A DNA stretch of 64,000 nt. Origin: Lentimicrobium sp. GTDB lineage: Bacteria > Bacteroidota > Bacteroidia > Bacteroidales > Lentimicrobiaceae. Both the position numbers and the translations under genes were made by a program. The notes beneath the pieces are model-generated. The model was given only the letters and a program-made list of their open reading frames with translations, was not told where the DNA came from and did not search any database. The DNA lies in NCBI GenBank assembly GCA_019429275.1, contig JAHYJC010000017.1, positions 1-64,000 on the forward strand, read 5' to 3'. Positions 44,169-53,185 of the stretch are shown piece by piece (positions within the stretch are counted from its first letter, which is position 1; each line of letters starts with the position of its first letter).

Positions 44169-45608
44169 TTATCTTGATGCAAGGGTTCTGTAATGATCGT
44201 ACTTTTCAAGCACATCTCTTACAAATTGTTTTGTCTCAATTCCTTTAACGCGACCATATTTTACTACAGGATCATTATAGAATTCGGGTTTTGATTTTGC
44301 AAGCATATAAAATTCGACATTATCATACCATATAGCAGGATCTTTACCGTATTTTTCTGCTAGCTTTTGAGCATCAATAATATGGGCAAAACCAATATTA
44401 TAAGCGGCAAGAACAAATTTAATTCTTTCCTCAGGATCACTTACCGATTTACTGAAATGTTTGTCAAGATACTGAATTAACTTAAGCCCGGCAGCAATTT
44501 GCTCAGCAGGTGTTGAATTGACATCAGCACCGTAATGATTGGCTGTTTTTGGCATAAGTTGCATCAGTCCAAAAGCCCCCCTGTGTGAAACCACATCGGG
44601 TTGAAATTTTGATTCTTTATAAATGAGTGCAGCTATTAACCGCCAGTCCCAGTTGTATTGCATGGCAGACTGCCTTATGATTTCGTCATATTCCGAAATG
44701 TTCTGAGCCCTCACGGCATGGCCGAGCGCAAGCCTGGCCAAACGTGGATTTTTGTAATACCTGGAATAGACAGCAGAAAATTCTTTTCCATCCTTATGTC
44801 CGCCAATCCACTGGTTAATTTCCTGCATCAAATTTCCGGCACTTTTATGAACCGTCCATGAAATTCCCATTTCAGGGCTAACCGGAGTATTGATATCGAG
44901 GTTAGGATAAATTTGCGCCATTGCTTCGGCTGTATGCCTGAAAGCAATGGTATAGTCCACATCATTATTCTCAACCGCCTGGATAAGATCGGTAATATTT
45001 GCTTCATCAAAAGAATTGATATCCAACCTGTTAGATGTTGCATGCTGTATATCGGACAGATAAAACTGCTTTTGTTTTTGAGTTGGAAGTGAAATTACCT
45101 TGTCATTTAAATCAGCAAGATTACGAACTAACAATTTATCTACTGATTTCATATCAGGCATCCTTCTCCAGTTATTAGGTTTTCTCTGAACCAGAACCTG
45201 GGCAGACTCAAACAGCGGATCGGTAAAGGCAATCCCTTTGCGGATTCCGGCCGAAGCGGGTAATTCCATGGCCACTATATCAACATGACTTTGCCTTAAA
45301 TATTGAAAGGCTTTGTGTGGATTTGGTTCAATGATAAGTTCAAGTTCAACGCCAAGATGTGAGGCAAAGCTTTTTAACATTTCATACTGATATCCTTTAT
45401 CTTCGCCTTTATATGTAAAGTAATTGAATGGATTGTCATCAGTTATGGCAATGAGTTTGCCTCTTTTTTGTATATCTGAAAGGATTCCTCCCCTTTCATC
45501 AACTCCGGGATAATTAATCTGATTAGAAACTCTGAAAGTCCCTGGTGCTATAATGAATAAAAGGAATAGTATTGAGACATTAAATCTTTTAATGAAACGA
45601 TAAAACAT
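44169..45608 (-). CDS. MltF-like lytic transglycosylase (SBP_bac_3 + SLT, 479 aa)
   Basis: A membrane-associated peptidoglycan enzyme. N-terminal hydrophobic segment (SILFLLFIIAPGTFRV) serves as signal or anchor. Residues about 45-270 are a type 3 solute-binding domain (KRGKLIAITDDNPFNYF, GYQYEMLKSFA, VDIVAMELPAS). The C-terminal SLT domain (about 300-450) has the catalytic Glu in IYKESKFQPDV, followed by GAFGLMQLMPKTANHYG and FVLAAYNIGFAHI. This is the MltF architecture of E. coli, where the binding domain regulates the enzyme; there the ligand is a muropeptide. It cleaves glycan strands to leave 1,6-anhydroMurNAc. No lipobox Cys is visible. It is convergent with the SDR gene. Confidence 0.9.
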   Translation of the reverse strand: MFYRFIKRFNVSILFLLFIIAPGTFRVSNQINYPGVDERGGILSDIQKRGKLIAITDDNPFNYFTYKGEDKGYQYEMLKSFASHLGVELELIIEPNPHKAFQYLRQSHVDIVAMELPASAGIRKGIAFTDPLFESAQVLVQRKPNNWRRMPDMKSVDKLLVRNLADLNDKVISLPTQKQKQFYLSDIQHATSNRLDINSFDEANITDLIQAVENNDVDYTIAFRHTAEAMAQIYPNLDINTPVSPEMGISWTVHKSAGNLMQEINQWIGGHKDGKEFSAVYSRYYKNPRLARLALGHAVRAQNISEYDEIIRQSAMQYNWDWRLIAALIYKESKFQPDVVSHRGAFGLMQLMPKTANHYGADVNSTPAEQIAAGLKLIQYLDKHFSKSVSDPEERIKFVLAAYNIGFAHIIDAQKLAEKYGKDPAIWYDNVEFYMLAKSKPEFYNDPVVKYGRVKGIETKQFVRDVLEKYDHYRTLASR

Positions 45609-45841
45609 TTGATGTAATTAAGTGAATAATCGATGAATCTTTCCAATCTGCTAAAATTTACAGATTAAAAATCTAACATCTTTAGTTCCTGCCTTAAAAA
45701 TTCTAAGGATACCCCATTAATCAAATTTCATGCCAATCGAATTGCGTATATCATTTGGTGAGAAAAATTCAGATATAATAGCACTGATAATCAACAAAAT
45801 ATACCAGTCTGATAAAAATAATTTGAAAGGTAGTCATAATT

Positions 45842-46948
45842 TTAGTTTGTTTTTTTGTATCGCCAGACTGAGAGACTTAAAATAAGTACACCGTAAACAG
45901 TCAGAATAAGTAAAGATTCAATAATGTTCTGAATTTCAGAGCCTTTAAGCATAATCATTCTGATAATAGAGATAAAATATGCTATCGGGTTTATGAAATT
46001 CAGGTTGCGTGCCCACAATGGCATACTTTCGACAGGAGTGAAAAGTCCGCTCATGAGAATAAAAATAACCAGGATAAACCACGATAAAAACATGGATTGC
46101 TGCTGGGTATGCGTTATAGTGGAAACAAATACTCCCAGTCCCATTATAACCAACAAATAAACAGAAGCAACCAGAAATATGAGGAATATATTACCCAGAA
46201 TTGGAATATCAAACACCAAACGGGCTAACAATAGTCCAAAAGCAAGTTCAAAAAGTGCAATTATCCAGAAGGGCAGAAGCTTTCCTGCAATAAACTGGTG
46301 TTTTTTAATGGGTGTTACATTAATCTGCTCAATGGTTCCCAATTCTTTTTCTCTTACAATATTCATCCCTGACAGAAACATACCTATTATGGTAACCAAC
46401 AAAACCAAAATTCCCGGCACCATCAATGTTTTATAATCAAGTTCAGGATTAAACCAGAACGACCACGTAAGATTAACCGGAAGTCCGGCATCTGGATTAA
46501 ATTCTGTTAAAATTTCCTTGTTAAAATCGTTGATAATTGATACGGTATAAACATTCATCAGGGCAGCCGCGCTGCCATTAACAGCATCTATAACAATCTG
46601 AATTTTAGCCGGTTGCCCCAACATAAGTGCCTTTTCAAAACCAGGCAGAATGACAAGCATCTGATGTGCATTTCCCTTTTGAAGCATGTTCATGCCTGCA
46701 TTTGAGCCATTCCCGCTTTCAACTATCTGATAAACCGAAGAGGCTTTGAAATGACTCAGCAATTTTCGTGAAGTGACCGAATTGTCATTATCGGTGATGG
46801 TTAGTTTTATTACCTTAATCTCAAATGTTACCGCATATGAAAGTACCAGCAATTGCACCACAGGAATCACAAATATGATGGGAAGCATCATCTTGTTTCT
46901 GAAAATCTGAAGAAATTCCTTCTGCACTATGTAGAAAATTGTCCTCAT
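45842..46948 (-). CDS. ABC-2 type permease (YbhR-like, 368 aa)
   Basis: The last gene of the eight-gene exporter operon. An ABC-2 permease with one N-terminal helix (MMLPIIFVIPVVQLLVLSYA), an extracytoplasmic domain (about 55-175) and five C-terminal helices (about 180-368), including IVREKELGTIEQINVTPIK, the conserved cytoplasmic loop. It is paralogous to the permease just upstream, with a 9-base gap, and the two likely form a heterodimer with the two ATPases. It matches YbhR of the E. coli YbhGFSR exporter in order and size. Confidence 0.92.
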   Translation of the reverse strand: MRTIFYIVQKEFLQIFRNKMMLPIIFVIPVVQLLVLSYAVTFEIKVIKLTITDNDNSVTSRKLLSHFKASSVYQIVESGNGSNAGMNMLQKGNAHQMLVILPGFEKALMLGQPAKIQIVIDAVNGSAAALMNVYTVSIINDFNKEILTEFNPDAGLPVNLTWSFWFNPELDYKTLMVPGILVLLVTIIGMFLSGMNIVREKELGTIEQINVTPIKKHQFIAGKLLPFWIIALFELAFGLLLARLVFDIPILGNIFLIFLVASVYLLVIMGLGVFVSTITHTQQQSMFLSWFILVIFILMSGLFTPVESMPLWARNLNFINPIAYFISIIRMIMLKGSEIQNIIESLLILTVYGVLILSLSVWRYKKTN

Positions 46949-46957
46949 TTTGTAGAA

Positions 46958-48052
46958 TTACTCCAACCTGATTTTAAATTTTTTCACACTTGCAAGGATA
47001 AAAATCATTGTCATTACCACAAGAATAAGGGTTTCTTTCCAGATGAATTCAATGCCTGACCCTTTGATCATAATTGATTTGATAATGGTGATGAACCATC
47101 TGGGCGGCATAGCCAGACTAATCCATTGCAAAATATCGGGCATATTTTCTATCGGAAAAACAAAACCCGAAAGCAGAATGGTTGGCAGCATAAGTGCAAA
47201 CATCGAAAGCATCAACGCTGTTTGTTGATTGTTGCTTACTGTGGAAATAAAAATTCCCAGCGATAGTGCCAATAAAATAAACAGAAGGCTTTCGCCCAAC
47301 AGCAGCAACAGGTTACCGTGAACAGGGACACCAAAAACAAAATAACTCAATAACAGAATGGCAGTTGCGTTTATGAATGAAAGCAAAACGTAAGGTAACA
47401 CTTTCCCTGCAACAATGTGTAGGGGTTTAAGAGGCGAAACCAGCAGAACTTCCATGGTTCCCAGCTCCTTTTCGCGGGCAATGGCTATGGAGGTCATCAT
47501 GGCCGAAACCAACATCAGCAGTATTGTGATAATGCCGGGAACAAACATGTAAACTCCACGCAAATCAGGATTATAGAGCATTCTTGACTCAGGAACAATT
47601 ACAGGTATGTTTTCCGGAAGAAAAATCTCTCGGCTATAAGCAGTAATGATGCCCGAAGCATAACTAACCAGAAGGTTTGCTGTATTTGGGTCAGATGCAT
47701 CGGCAATCAAATGTATGGCCGGATGGTTGCCTGACTCAAGTTTTCGCGCGAAATCCTGACCTATAACAACTACCATTTTATTTTCACCTTTTCTGAAACT
47801 CTCTTCTATCTGTTGCGTTGAGCCGATGTGTTCTCCCTCAAGAAAATATCCCGATGCATATAATCTTTTGGTTACAGCTTGTGAAGCATAATCCATTGAG
47901 TGATCTATCACGGAAATCCTGGCATCTTTTATTTCATTGGTGATGGCATACCCAAAAAGAAGTACCTGTATCAAGGGCATTCCAAAAAGTATGATCATTG
48001 ACCTTACATCGCGGAAAATATGCAGAAATTCCTTTATGACAAATCGCTTCAT
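46958..48052 (-). CDS. ABC-2 type permease (YbhS-like, 364 aa)
   Basis: The first of two adjacent permeases. N-terminal FRDVRSMIILFGMPLIQVLL is the first helix, followed by a large extracytoplasmic domain (about 45-170) and five helices in the C-terminal half; the loop AREKELGTMEVLLVSPLKPL is the ABC-2 signature. It starts 10 bases after the second ATPase gene and ends 9 bases before the next permease, so it is certainly in the operon. Likely role: translocation pore of a drug or lipid-like substrate exporter, together with the HlyD and TolC partners. Confidence 0.92.
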   Translation of the reverse strand: MKRFVIKEFLHIFRDVRSMIILFGMPLIQVLLFGYAITNEIKDARISVIDHSMDYASQAVTKRLYASGYFLEGEHIGSTQQIEESFRKGENKMVVVIGQDFARKLESGNHPAIHLIADASDPNTANLLVSYASGIITAYSREIFLPENIPVIVPESRMLYNPDLRGVYMFVPGIITILLMLVSAMMTSIAIAREKELGTMEVLLVSPLKPLHIVAGKVLPYVLLSFINATAILLLSYFVFGVPVHGNLLLLLGESLLFILLALSLGIFISTVSNNQQTALMLSMFALMLPTILLSGFVFPIENMPDILQWISLAMPPRWFITIIKSIMIKGSGIEFIWKETLILVVMTMIFILASVKKFKIRLE

Positions 48053-48062
48053 AGGTTAGTTG

Positions 48063-48809
48063 CTACATTGCTTTACGGGCCAGTTTCAGAAATACTTCAT
48101 TCATATCAATTGCCTGGTATTGATTTTTCAGATTCTGAGGTGTATCCATTGCTTCAATCCTGCCATCGACCATTATTGAAATCCGGTCACAGTATTCAGC
48201 TTCATCCATATAGTGGGTAGTCGCAAAAACAGTAATTCCCGAAGCGGCTGTTTCATAAATCATTTCCCAGAATTGCCGGCGGGTAATCGGGTCAACTCCT
48301 CCGGTTGGTTCATCAAGAAATACAATCTGCGGTGAGTGCATAATCGCTATCGAAAATGACAATTTTTGCTTAATGCCCAGTGGAAGGGTTGATATTAAAG
48401 AATTCTTAAAATCCGACAGTTGAAGTTGCTCCAGCATCATTTCGGCCTTTTCACGAATTGCGGCCTTATTCATTCCATAAATTCCACCATAAAACCGAAA
48501 ATTCTCATTGATGGTCAGGTCTTCATAAAGCGAAAATCGCTGGCTCATGTATCCTATCTGACGCTTAATGGCTTCGGTTTGGGTATAAACATCACATCCT
48601 GCGACTCTTATTTTTCCGGATGTAGGCTGCAGAAGTCCACACAATATTTTGATGGTCGTGGTTTTGCCGGCTCCATTTGCCCCCAGAAAACCAAAAATCT
48701 CACCCTTCTCAACAAAAAAGCTAAGATTATCATTGGCAACAAAACTTCCAAATTTTTTGACCAGCCCTTCAACTTCAATGACGTAATTTTTGCTGTTTTC
48801 ATTGATCAT
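48063..48809 (-). CDS. ABC transporter ATP-binding protein (YbhF C-half-like, 248 aa)
   Basis: An ATPase with Walker A GANGAGKTTTIK, Walker B VFLDEPTGGVDP and switch His in TTHYMDEAEYCD. The signature motif is unusual: LPLGIKQKLSFSIAI in place of LSGGQ. The same LPLGxKQ form occurs in the C-terminal half of the E. coli double ATPase YbhF. It forms a pair with the ATPase encoded just upstream (36-base gap), which has a normal LSGG signature. Together they would energise the two permeases as a heterodimer with one degenerate site. Confidence 0.92.
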   Translation of the reverse strand: MINENSKNYVIEVEGLVKKFGSFVANDNLSFFVEKGEIFGFLGANGAGKTTTIKILCGLLQPTSGKIRVAGCDVYTQTEAIKRQIGYMSQRFSLYEDLTINENFRFYGGIYGMNKAAIREKAEMMLEQLQLSDFKNSLISTLPLGIKQKLSFSIAIMHSPQIVFLDEPTGGVDPITRRQFWEMIYETAASGITVFATTHYMDEAEYCDRISIMVDGRIEAMDTPQNLKNQYQAIDMNEVFLKLARKAM

Positions 48810-48844
48810 GGCCTGGTGTTTATTTCCTTACCCTGTTCACAGGA

Positions 48845-49765
48845 TTACTTATTCTTTTGCATAAAATAAATAAAACAATCCTCGATTCCCGGTCTGGCTT
48901 CTTCGATTTTAAAACTAAAATTCAGATTTTTTGAAAGGAAGCCGCTTATTTCGTCTATGCCAATAATTTCATTGTTTGTGCTTGCATGAATATACTCACC
49001 AAACATTTCAGCGTTTTTTACTCCCTGCATCTGCCTGACGGACTTAAGAAGTTGAAGGGGCCGGTCTGATTTGATTTTAAACAACCTCAGGGGGTATGAT
49101 TCTATGATTCGCTCAGGCGTGTCTGTTGTCATTATTTTTCCTTCCTGCATTAAAGCAACCCTGTCGCAAAGGATAGCTTCATCCATGTAAGGTGTGGCAA
49201 CCAGAATCGTTATTTCCAGTTTTTTCAGCCTGATAAGCATTTCCCAGAATTCACGCCTTGAAACAGCATCAACACCGGTTGTGGGCTCATCCAGTATAAG
49301 AACCCTTGGCTGATGTATGAGAGCGCACGACAATGCGAGCTTCTGCTTCATTCCTCCCGAAAGCTTTCCGGCCCTTCGTTTTGAGAATGGCGCAATCTGA
49401 TCGTAAATATCACTTATCAGGTGATAATTCTGGTTTATGTCGGCTTTAAAAATACCTGCAAAGAATTTCAGGTTTTCTTCAACGGTAAGGTCATGATAAA
49501 GTGAAAACTTTCCGGGCATATAACCCAGAATTTCCCTCAGCTGGCGGTAGTCTTTTACTATGTCTAATCCGTCTATCGCAGCGTGACCGGAATTGGGCAG
49601 CAATAAAGTGGTCAGAATCCGGAAGAGGGTGGTTTTGCCGGATCCGTCAGGACCAATAAAACCAAATATTTCTCCTTTATTTACTGAAAAACTGACACCC
49701 CTCAAGGCTTCAGTATTTCCGTAGTTTTTTTTTAGCCCCTCTCCGAAAACTGAAATTTCAGACAT
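48845..49765 (-). CDS. ABC transporter ATP-binding protein (YbhF N-half-like, 306 aa)
   Basis: The start ATG at 49765 (MSEISVFGEGLKK) is chosen because the open frame upstream of it overlaps the DUF2147 gene, whose stop codon lies 2 bases away. Walker A is GPDGSGKTTLFR, signature LSGGMKQKLALSCAL, Walker B VLILDEPTTGVDA. The C-terminal about 80 residues (from about 220) form a small extra domain seen in drug-type ABC-2 ATPases. It is the partner of the next ATPase, and the two correspond to the two halves of YbhF in E. coli. Confidence 0.92.
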   Translation of the reverse strand: MSEISVFGEGLKKNYGNTEALRGVSFSVNKGEIFGFIGPDGSGKTTLFRILTTLLLPNSGHAAIDGLDIVKDYRQLREILGYMPGKFSLYHDLTVEENLKFFAGIFKADINQNYHLISDIYDQIAPFSKRRAGKLSGGMKQKLALSCALIHQPRVLILDEPTTGVDAVSRREFWEMLIRLKKLEITILVATPYMDEAILCDRVALMQEGKIMTTDTPERIIESYPLRLFKIKSDRPLQLLKSVRQMQGVKNAEMFGEYIHASTNNEIIGIDEISGFLSKNLNFSFKIEEARPGIEDCFIYFMQKNK

Positions 49766-49767
49766 GA

Positions 49768-50250
49768 TTATTTTCGTTGGTTCTCTTCCCTGGTCCAGGT
49801 AGCAGTTTTGCCCAGGCCCATCCACGATTTGCCAATGTAACCCCTTACCTGCATCTTATTGCCTTCGAGTTTCATATAGCTGTTGTATGTCTTTCCGCTG
49901 CTTGGGTTATAGATAGTTCCACCGATCCATTCATCTGATGAAGCATCATAGGTAAAGTCCTTCAAAATCTGCAATCCCATAATTTTGCGGGTTTTTAGCT
50001 TATCATCAGGATTTTTATTGTCAAGTTTATCCTTTCCGTTGCTTTCTTTTGGATCTTTCAGCCATACAATCTCTCCAAAGTATTTGCCATTTGAGGCCTT
50101 ATAAATCTTTATCTGAGATTTTTCCTTACCTGTCTCATCGTCGTAGGTAAGATAAAAACCAACGGCACGGTCGGCTTTCGATTGCGCTTTGAGTGTTGCC
50201 GGCATGGTAATGGCCAGAATGAGTCCAGTAATTAAAAGCAAGTTTTTCAT
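49768..50250 (-). CDS. DUF2147 domain secreted protein (160 aa)
   Basis: Signal peptide (LLLITGLILAITMPATLKAQ, cut before SK). The rest is a DUF2147 domain: VGFYLTYDDETGKEKSQIKI, IVWLKDP, GLQILKDFTYD, EWIGGTIYNPSSGKTY and MQVRGYIGKSWMGLG. This lipocalin-like periplasmic domain has no established function. Its place inside an exporter operon, 2 bases before the first ATPase and 39 bases after the HlyD gene, suggests it works with the exporter, perhaps binding its substrate in the periplasm. That is an inference from position; the E. coli operon has no such gene. Confidence 0.85.
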   Translation of the reverse strand: MKNLLLITGLILAITMPATLKAQSKADRAVGFYLTYDDETGKEKSQIKIYKASNGKYFGEIVWLKDPKESNGKDKLDNKNPDDKLKTRKIMGLQILKDFTYDASSDEWIGGTIYNPSSGKTYNSYMKLEGNKMQVRGYIGKSWMGLGKTATWTREENQRK

Positions 50251-50289
50251 GTGTTCAGATGTTGATTTGTGAATATTTGCCGAAGATAA

Positions 50290-51177
50290 TCAATTTTCAA
50301 AAAGGACTTCGGCCGGCATTGCTATTTTAAGGCTTCCGTCATTAGGGACTTTTAGCTTAACCGCATAAACCAGGTTTACCCGTTCATCCCGGGTCTGAAT
50401 TATTTTTGGAGTAAACTCTGCAGTTGGTGATATCCAGGTTACCTTTCCTGAGAATTTAAACATTTCATCCTGACCATCAATAAAGATATCAGCCTTCTGG
50501 CCCGTTTTTATTGATGACAACATATTGCCGCTGATGAAAACCCTGAGCTCCATAACCGAAAGGTCTGAGATTTTATATAACGGTTTCCCGAAGACCGTTA
50601 CTTCTCCCGGTTCTGCCAACCTCGATAGTACTGTACCTTCAATTGGATTTATAATATAACACTTACTGATGGATTGTACGACCTGTGCAATTTGGGCATC
50701 TATCGCCTTTAATTCGTCTGTCAGACTTACCTGTTGAGATTGTACTGCGGATTTTTGCCTGTCAATTACAGCCATGGCTCCAATCACATCATCCATCTGT
50801 TTAGGCGTTGCGGCCTGCTCTTCCAATAGATTTTCAATTCTTTTTCTGTCTTTTTCAAGGTTCCTTTTTTGTTGTTCAAACACCGATGCCTGTGCGCTGA
50901 GATTTCCACTCTTTGAGGCCGCCGCCGATCGCTGGGCTATCAACTGTAGCTTTTTCAGATAAAGGTGCGCTGTGTCAATAACTCCAATTGTATCGCCCTT
51001 TTTAAGTATGGAGCCCTCTTCAGCTTTAAACCATAAAATCTGTCCGGCTGACTGTGCTGAAACAGTGGTTAAAATGGCCTCAAAGTTGCCATACGCATCG
51101 GCCGGTTTGTTTTTTTTACATGAAACTATACCCGTTGCCAGAATGAATAGAATCAAAATTTGTATCCGTGCTTTCAT
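50290..51177 (-). CDS. HlyD family periplasmic adaptor lipoprotein (YbhG-like, 295 aa)
   Basis: The membrane fusion protein that links the ABC permeases to the outer-membrane channel. N-terminal signal with lipobox (LFILATGIVSCKKN; Cys20), so it is probably anchored to the inner membrane by lipid. A lipoyl half-motif follows (VSAQSAGQILWFKAEEGSIL), then a coiled-coil hairpin (about 75-165; QRSAAASKSGN, NLEKDRKRIENLLEEQ), the second lipoyl half (INPIEGTVLSRLAEPGEV) and a beta-barrel (about 210-290). The size and order match YbhG of E. coli. Confidence 0.92.
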   Translation of the reverse strand: MKARIQILILFILATGIVSCKKNKPADAYGNFEAILTTVSAQSAGQILWFKAEEGSILKKGDTIGVIDTAHLYLKKLQLIAQRSAAASKSGNLSAQASVFEQQKRNLEKDRKRIENLLEEQAATPKQMDDVIGAMAVIDRQKSAVQSQQVSLTDELKAIDAQIAQVVQSISKCYIINPIEGTVLSRLAEPGEVTVFGKPLYKISDLSVMELRVFISGNMLSSIKTGQKADIFIDGQDEMFKFSGKVTWISPTAEFTPKIIQTRDERVNLVYAVKLKVPNDGSLKIAMPAEVLFEN

Positions 51178-51191
51178 GATTGTTTGCAGAT

Positions 51192-52469
51192 TTAATTTGT
51201 TAAACCAATAACTGTCAGATAGTTTAGCTTGGCGCGCTGAAGCATGATTTTATTCACTCCCAGGTTGAGTTTGGCCCTTGTGTAAGCATTTTGCTCTGTC
51301 AGGTATTCCGACGAAGTAATGATTCCCGACTCAAGCTGGGCTCCGGCCGAAGCAGTAATCGACTGTTGCAGGTCAACTATCCGGTAGTCGGCTGCAAGTT
51401 GACTTTCAATCTTCAGTATTTCCTGTTTGTAGTTATTCAATAAAATGCGCTGATTCATTTCCCAGGCTTGCTGGCGGGTGTGGGTTATCTGCTTTTGAAT
51501 GTCAATATTTTCCCTGTTTTTTTCTGTGATATTCCAATCCCAGACATTCCAATTGAACCTTATGCCCATGATAAAAAACGGATCAAAATTGTTTGACAAC
51601 ATATTCAGTCCGGGTTTTCCATATCCTACATTGCTGAATGCCGAAAGCCTGGGCATAATTTTTAAACCAACCATTTGTCGCTGCTTTTCAAGTTTATTTT
51701 GTTGCAGGGCAAAAAGCTTATATTCGGGCCTTTGCCAGTTTTGCCAGAGAGGAACATCGTCAAAAGCGGGCTGCACAAATTCAATTGAAGTATTTGCCTC
51801 CAGCCCCGTCAGTTCCGTTAATCTGTATATCGCAGCATTTTTATTATACCTAACATCGGTAAGCATTTGCTCAAGCCTGATCAGTTCAACATCAAGCATA
51901 TCTGCATTTGTAGGTAGAATAATCCCGTTTGCCACACCTGCCCTTATTTTTGCCAGCCTTGAATGAATTTCGTCCATTGCCAATTGAAGCAGTTTCTCAT
52001 TTTCTTCATAAAGTAAAATGGAAAAATAGGTTTGATTAACTGCCTCCGAAATCCTCAGATTCCCGATTTCAATCTCCTGCAGGTTAATTTCCAGAAATGA
52101 TATATCAAGCTGTTGCTGCGATTTAATTGCTCCTCCATCCCAAATCAACTGATTGAAGTCCAGATTCACCCTGTATTGATCGCGCGAAATTGTTGGGATG
52201 TCAAGGTTGGGGATGTTTATAGGTACTTTTGTAACCTCTGACTGCCAGGATGCCTGTCCGTTCAGATTGACCTGAGGCAAATATCCGCGTTGCGAAATTT
52301 CAGTCTGATTTTGTTGCAAAGCCCTGTATAGTTCACTTTGCATTGCTTGTGGATTATGTTCTACAGCCAGTTTTCGACAAGAATCAAGCGATATAACCAG
52401 CGGGTTTTGTGCCAAAATCGCAACATGAACAAATAAAAATAAAGTAATCAAAAGAATCTTTGTTTTCAT
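51192..52469 (-). CDS. TolC family outer-membrane efflux protein (425 aa)
   Basis: The outer-membrane channel of the exporter. The ATG at 52469 is chosen as start; a TTG two codons earlier overlaps the TetR stop codon. Signal peptide about 1-20 (ILLITLFLFVHVAILA, cut near QNP). Two repeated TolC halves are visible, with long amphipathic helices (LAVEHNPQAMQSELYRALQQ; KLEKQRQMVGL) and beta segments (RVNLDFNQLIWDGG and GIRFNWNVWDW). A dedicated TolC inside the operon means the exporter spans both membranes. Two bases separate it from tetR. Confidence 0.93.
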   Translation of the reverse strand: MKTKILLITLFLFVHVAILAQNPLVISLDSCRKLAVEHNPQAMQSELYRALQQNQTEISQRGYLPQVNLNGQASWQSEVTKVPINIPNLDIPTISRDQYRVNLDFNQLIWDGGAIKSQQQLDISFLEINLQEIEIGNLRISEAVNQTYFSILLYEENEKLLQLAMDEIHSRLAKIRAGVANGIILPTNADMLDVELIRLEQMLTDVRYNKNAAIYRLTELTGLEANTSIEFVQPAFDDVPLWQNWQRPEYKLFALQQNKLEKQRQMVGLKIMPRLSAFSNVGYGKPGLNMLSNNFDPFFIMGIRFNWNVWDWNITEKNRENIDIQKQITHTRQQAWEMNQRILLNNYKQEILKIESQLAADYRIVDLQQSITASAGAQLESGIITSSEYLTEQNAYTRAKLNLGVNKIMLQRAKLNYLTVIGLTN

Positions 52470-52471
52470 TG

Positions 52472-53089
52472 TCAAACTTTTAGTGACCTGATCATGGTTT
52501 CTGTTACAATTTGCCTGCGCTCAAGAACATAACTGTTGAATTCTGTATCATTAAGATTCATCATTCCCATAATTAAAGGTCTGCCAATAAAAGGGAAAAC
52601 ACAAAGAGCAAACAGGTTCGTGATAAAATGCGCTGTTTTTATCGGCCTTATTTTACCTTCATCTATTTCGGATTGCAATTGCTGACTGAATAAATGTAAA
52701 TCCATGCCATGCTCTTTGATATTTTCAATCAGGCGATAAGGATTTACACTCAATTCGTGAAGTACAAATATCGGAATATCGGGCTGTTTCGATAGGCTTT
52801 GAATGTAATATTCAGAAATTCGATCTATCTTTTGGAAAAGAGGTAATTCAGAACTGAGGATTAAAATAGCCTGTGGTAAAAAAGATTTCAGCACGCCATC
52901 GAAAATGGACTCAAAAAGCTTGTCTTTGCTTCTGAAATAGTAGTGTAACAAAGCCTTGTTTATTCCCGCTTCATCAGCGATATCCTTCATCCTGGCACCT
53001 TCAAAGCCTTTATGTGTAAAAATTTTTTTTGCGGCTCTAAGTATGAGTTCCTCTGTATTTAATTCTTCCGTAGCCAAAATGTTTTTCAT
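52472..53089 (-). CDS. TetR family transcriptional regulator (205 aa)
   Basis: A repressor-type regulator. The N-terminal HTH (about 15-65) reads ILRAAKKIFTHKGFEGARMK ... GINKALLHYYFRSKDKLFES, a strong TetR_N match. The C-terminal ligand domain (about 80-205) is helical and poorly conserved. As the first gene of the exporter operon it probably represses the operon, including itself, and is released by an exported compound. This is the same logic as CecR (YbiH) with ybhGFSR in E. coli. A candidate operator overlaps the promoter just upstream. Confidence 0.92.
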   Translation of the reverse strand: MKNILATEELNTEELILRAAKKIFTHKGFEGARMKDIADEAGINKALLHYYFRSKDKLFESIFDGVLKSFLPQAILILSSELPLFQKIDRISEYYIQSLSKQPDIPIFVLHELSVNPYRLIENIKEHGMDLHLFSQQLQSEIDEGKIRPIKTAHFITNLFALCVFPFIGRPLIMGMMNLNDTEFNSYVLERRQIVTETMIRSLKV

Positions 53090-53094
53090 AAATA

Positions 53095-53125
53095 TTTAAC
53101 CATTTGATTTAACCAAACAGTCAAA
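53095..53125. promoter_or_regulatory. Candidate TetR operator
   Basis: A direct repeat TTTAACCA (53095-53102 and 53108-53115) and an inverted pair TTTGA/TCAAA (53103-53107 and 53121-53125) lie together in the tetR leader and overlap its -7 element. Binding here would block transcription. The assignment rests on position and symmetry only. Confidence 0.4.
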
Positions 53126-53148
53126 TATACAACAAAAAGAAAGCGCAA
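53122..53148 (-). promoter_or_regulatory. Promoter of the tetR/exporter operon
   Basis: On the minus strand TTG (53148-53146), 16-nt spacer, TATATTTG (53129-53122). The -7 element is perfect; the spacer is a little short. The predicted leader is about 28 nt. Confidence 0.6.
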
Positions 53149-53185
53149 TGCAACTTTTTTTAAAAAATTACATTGCACTTATATA

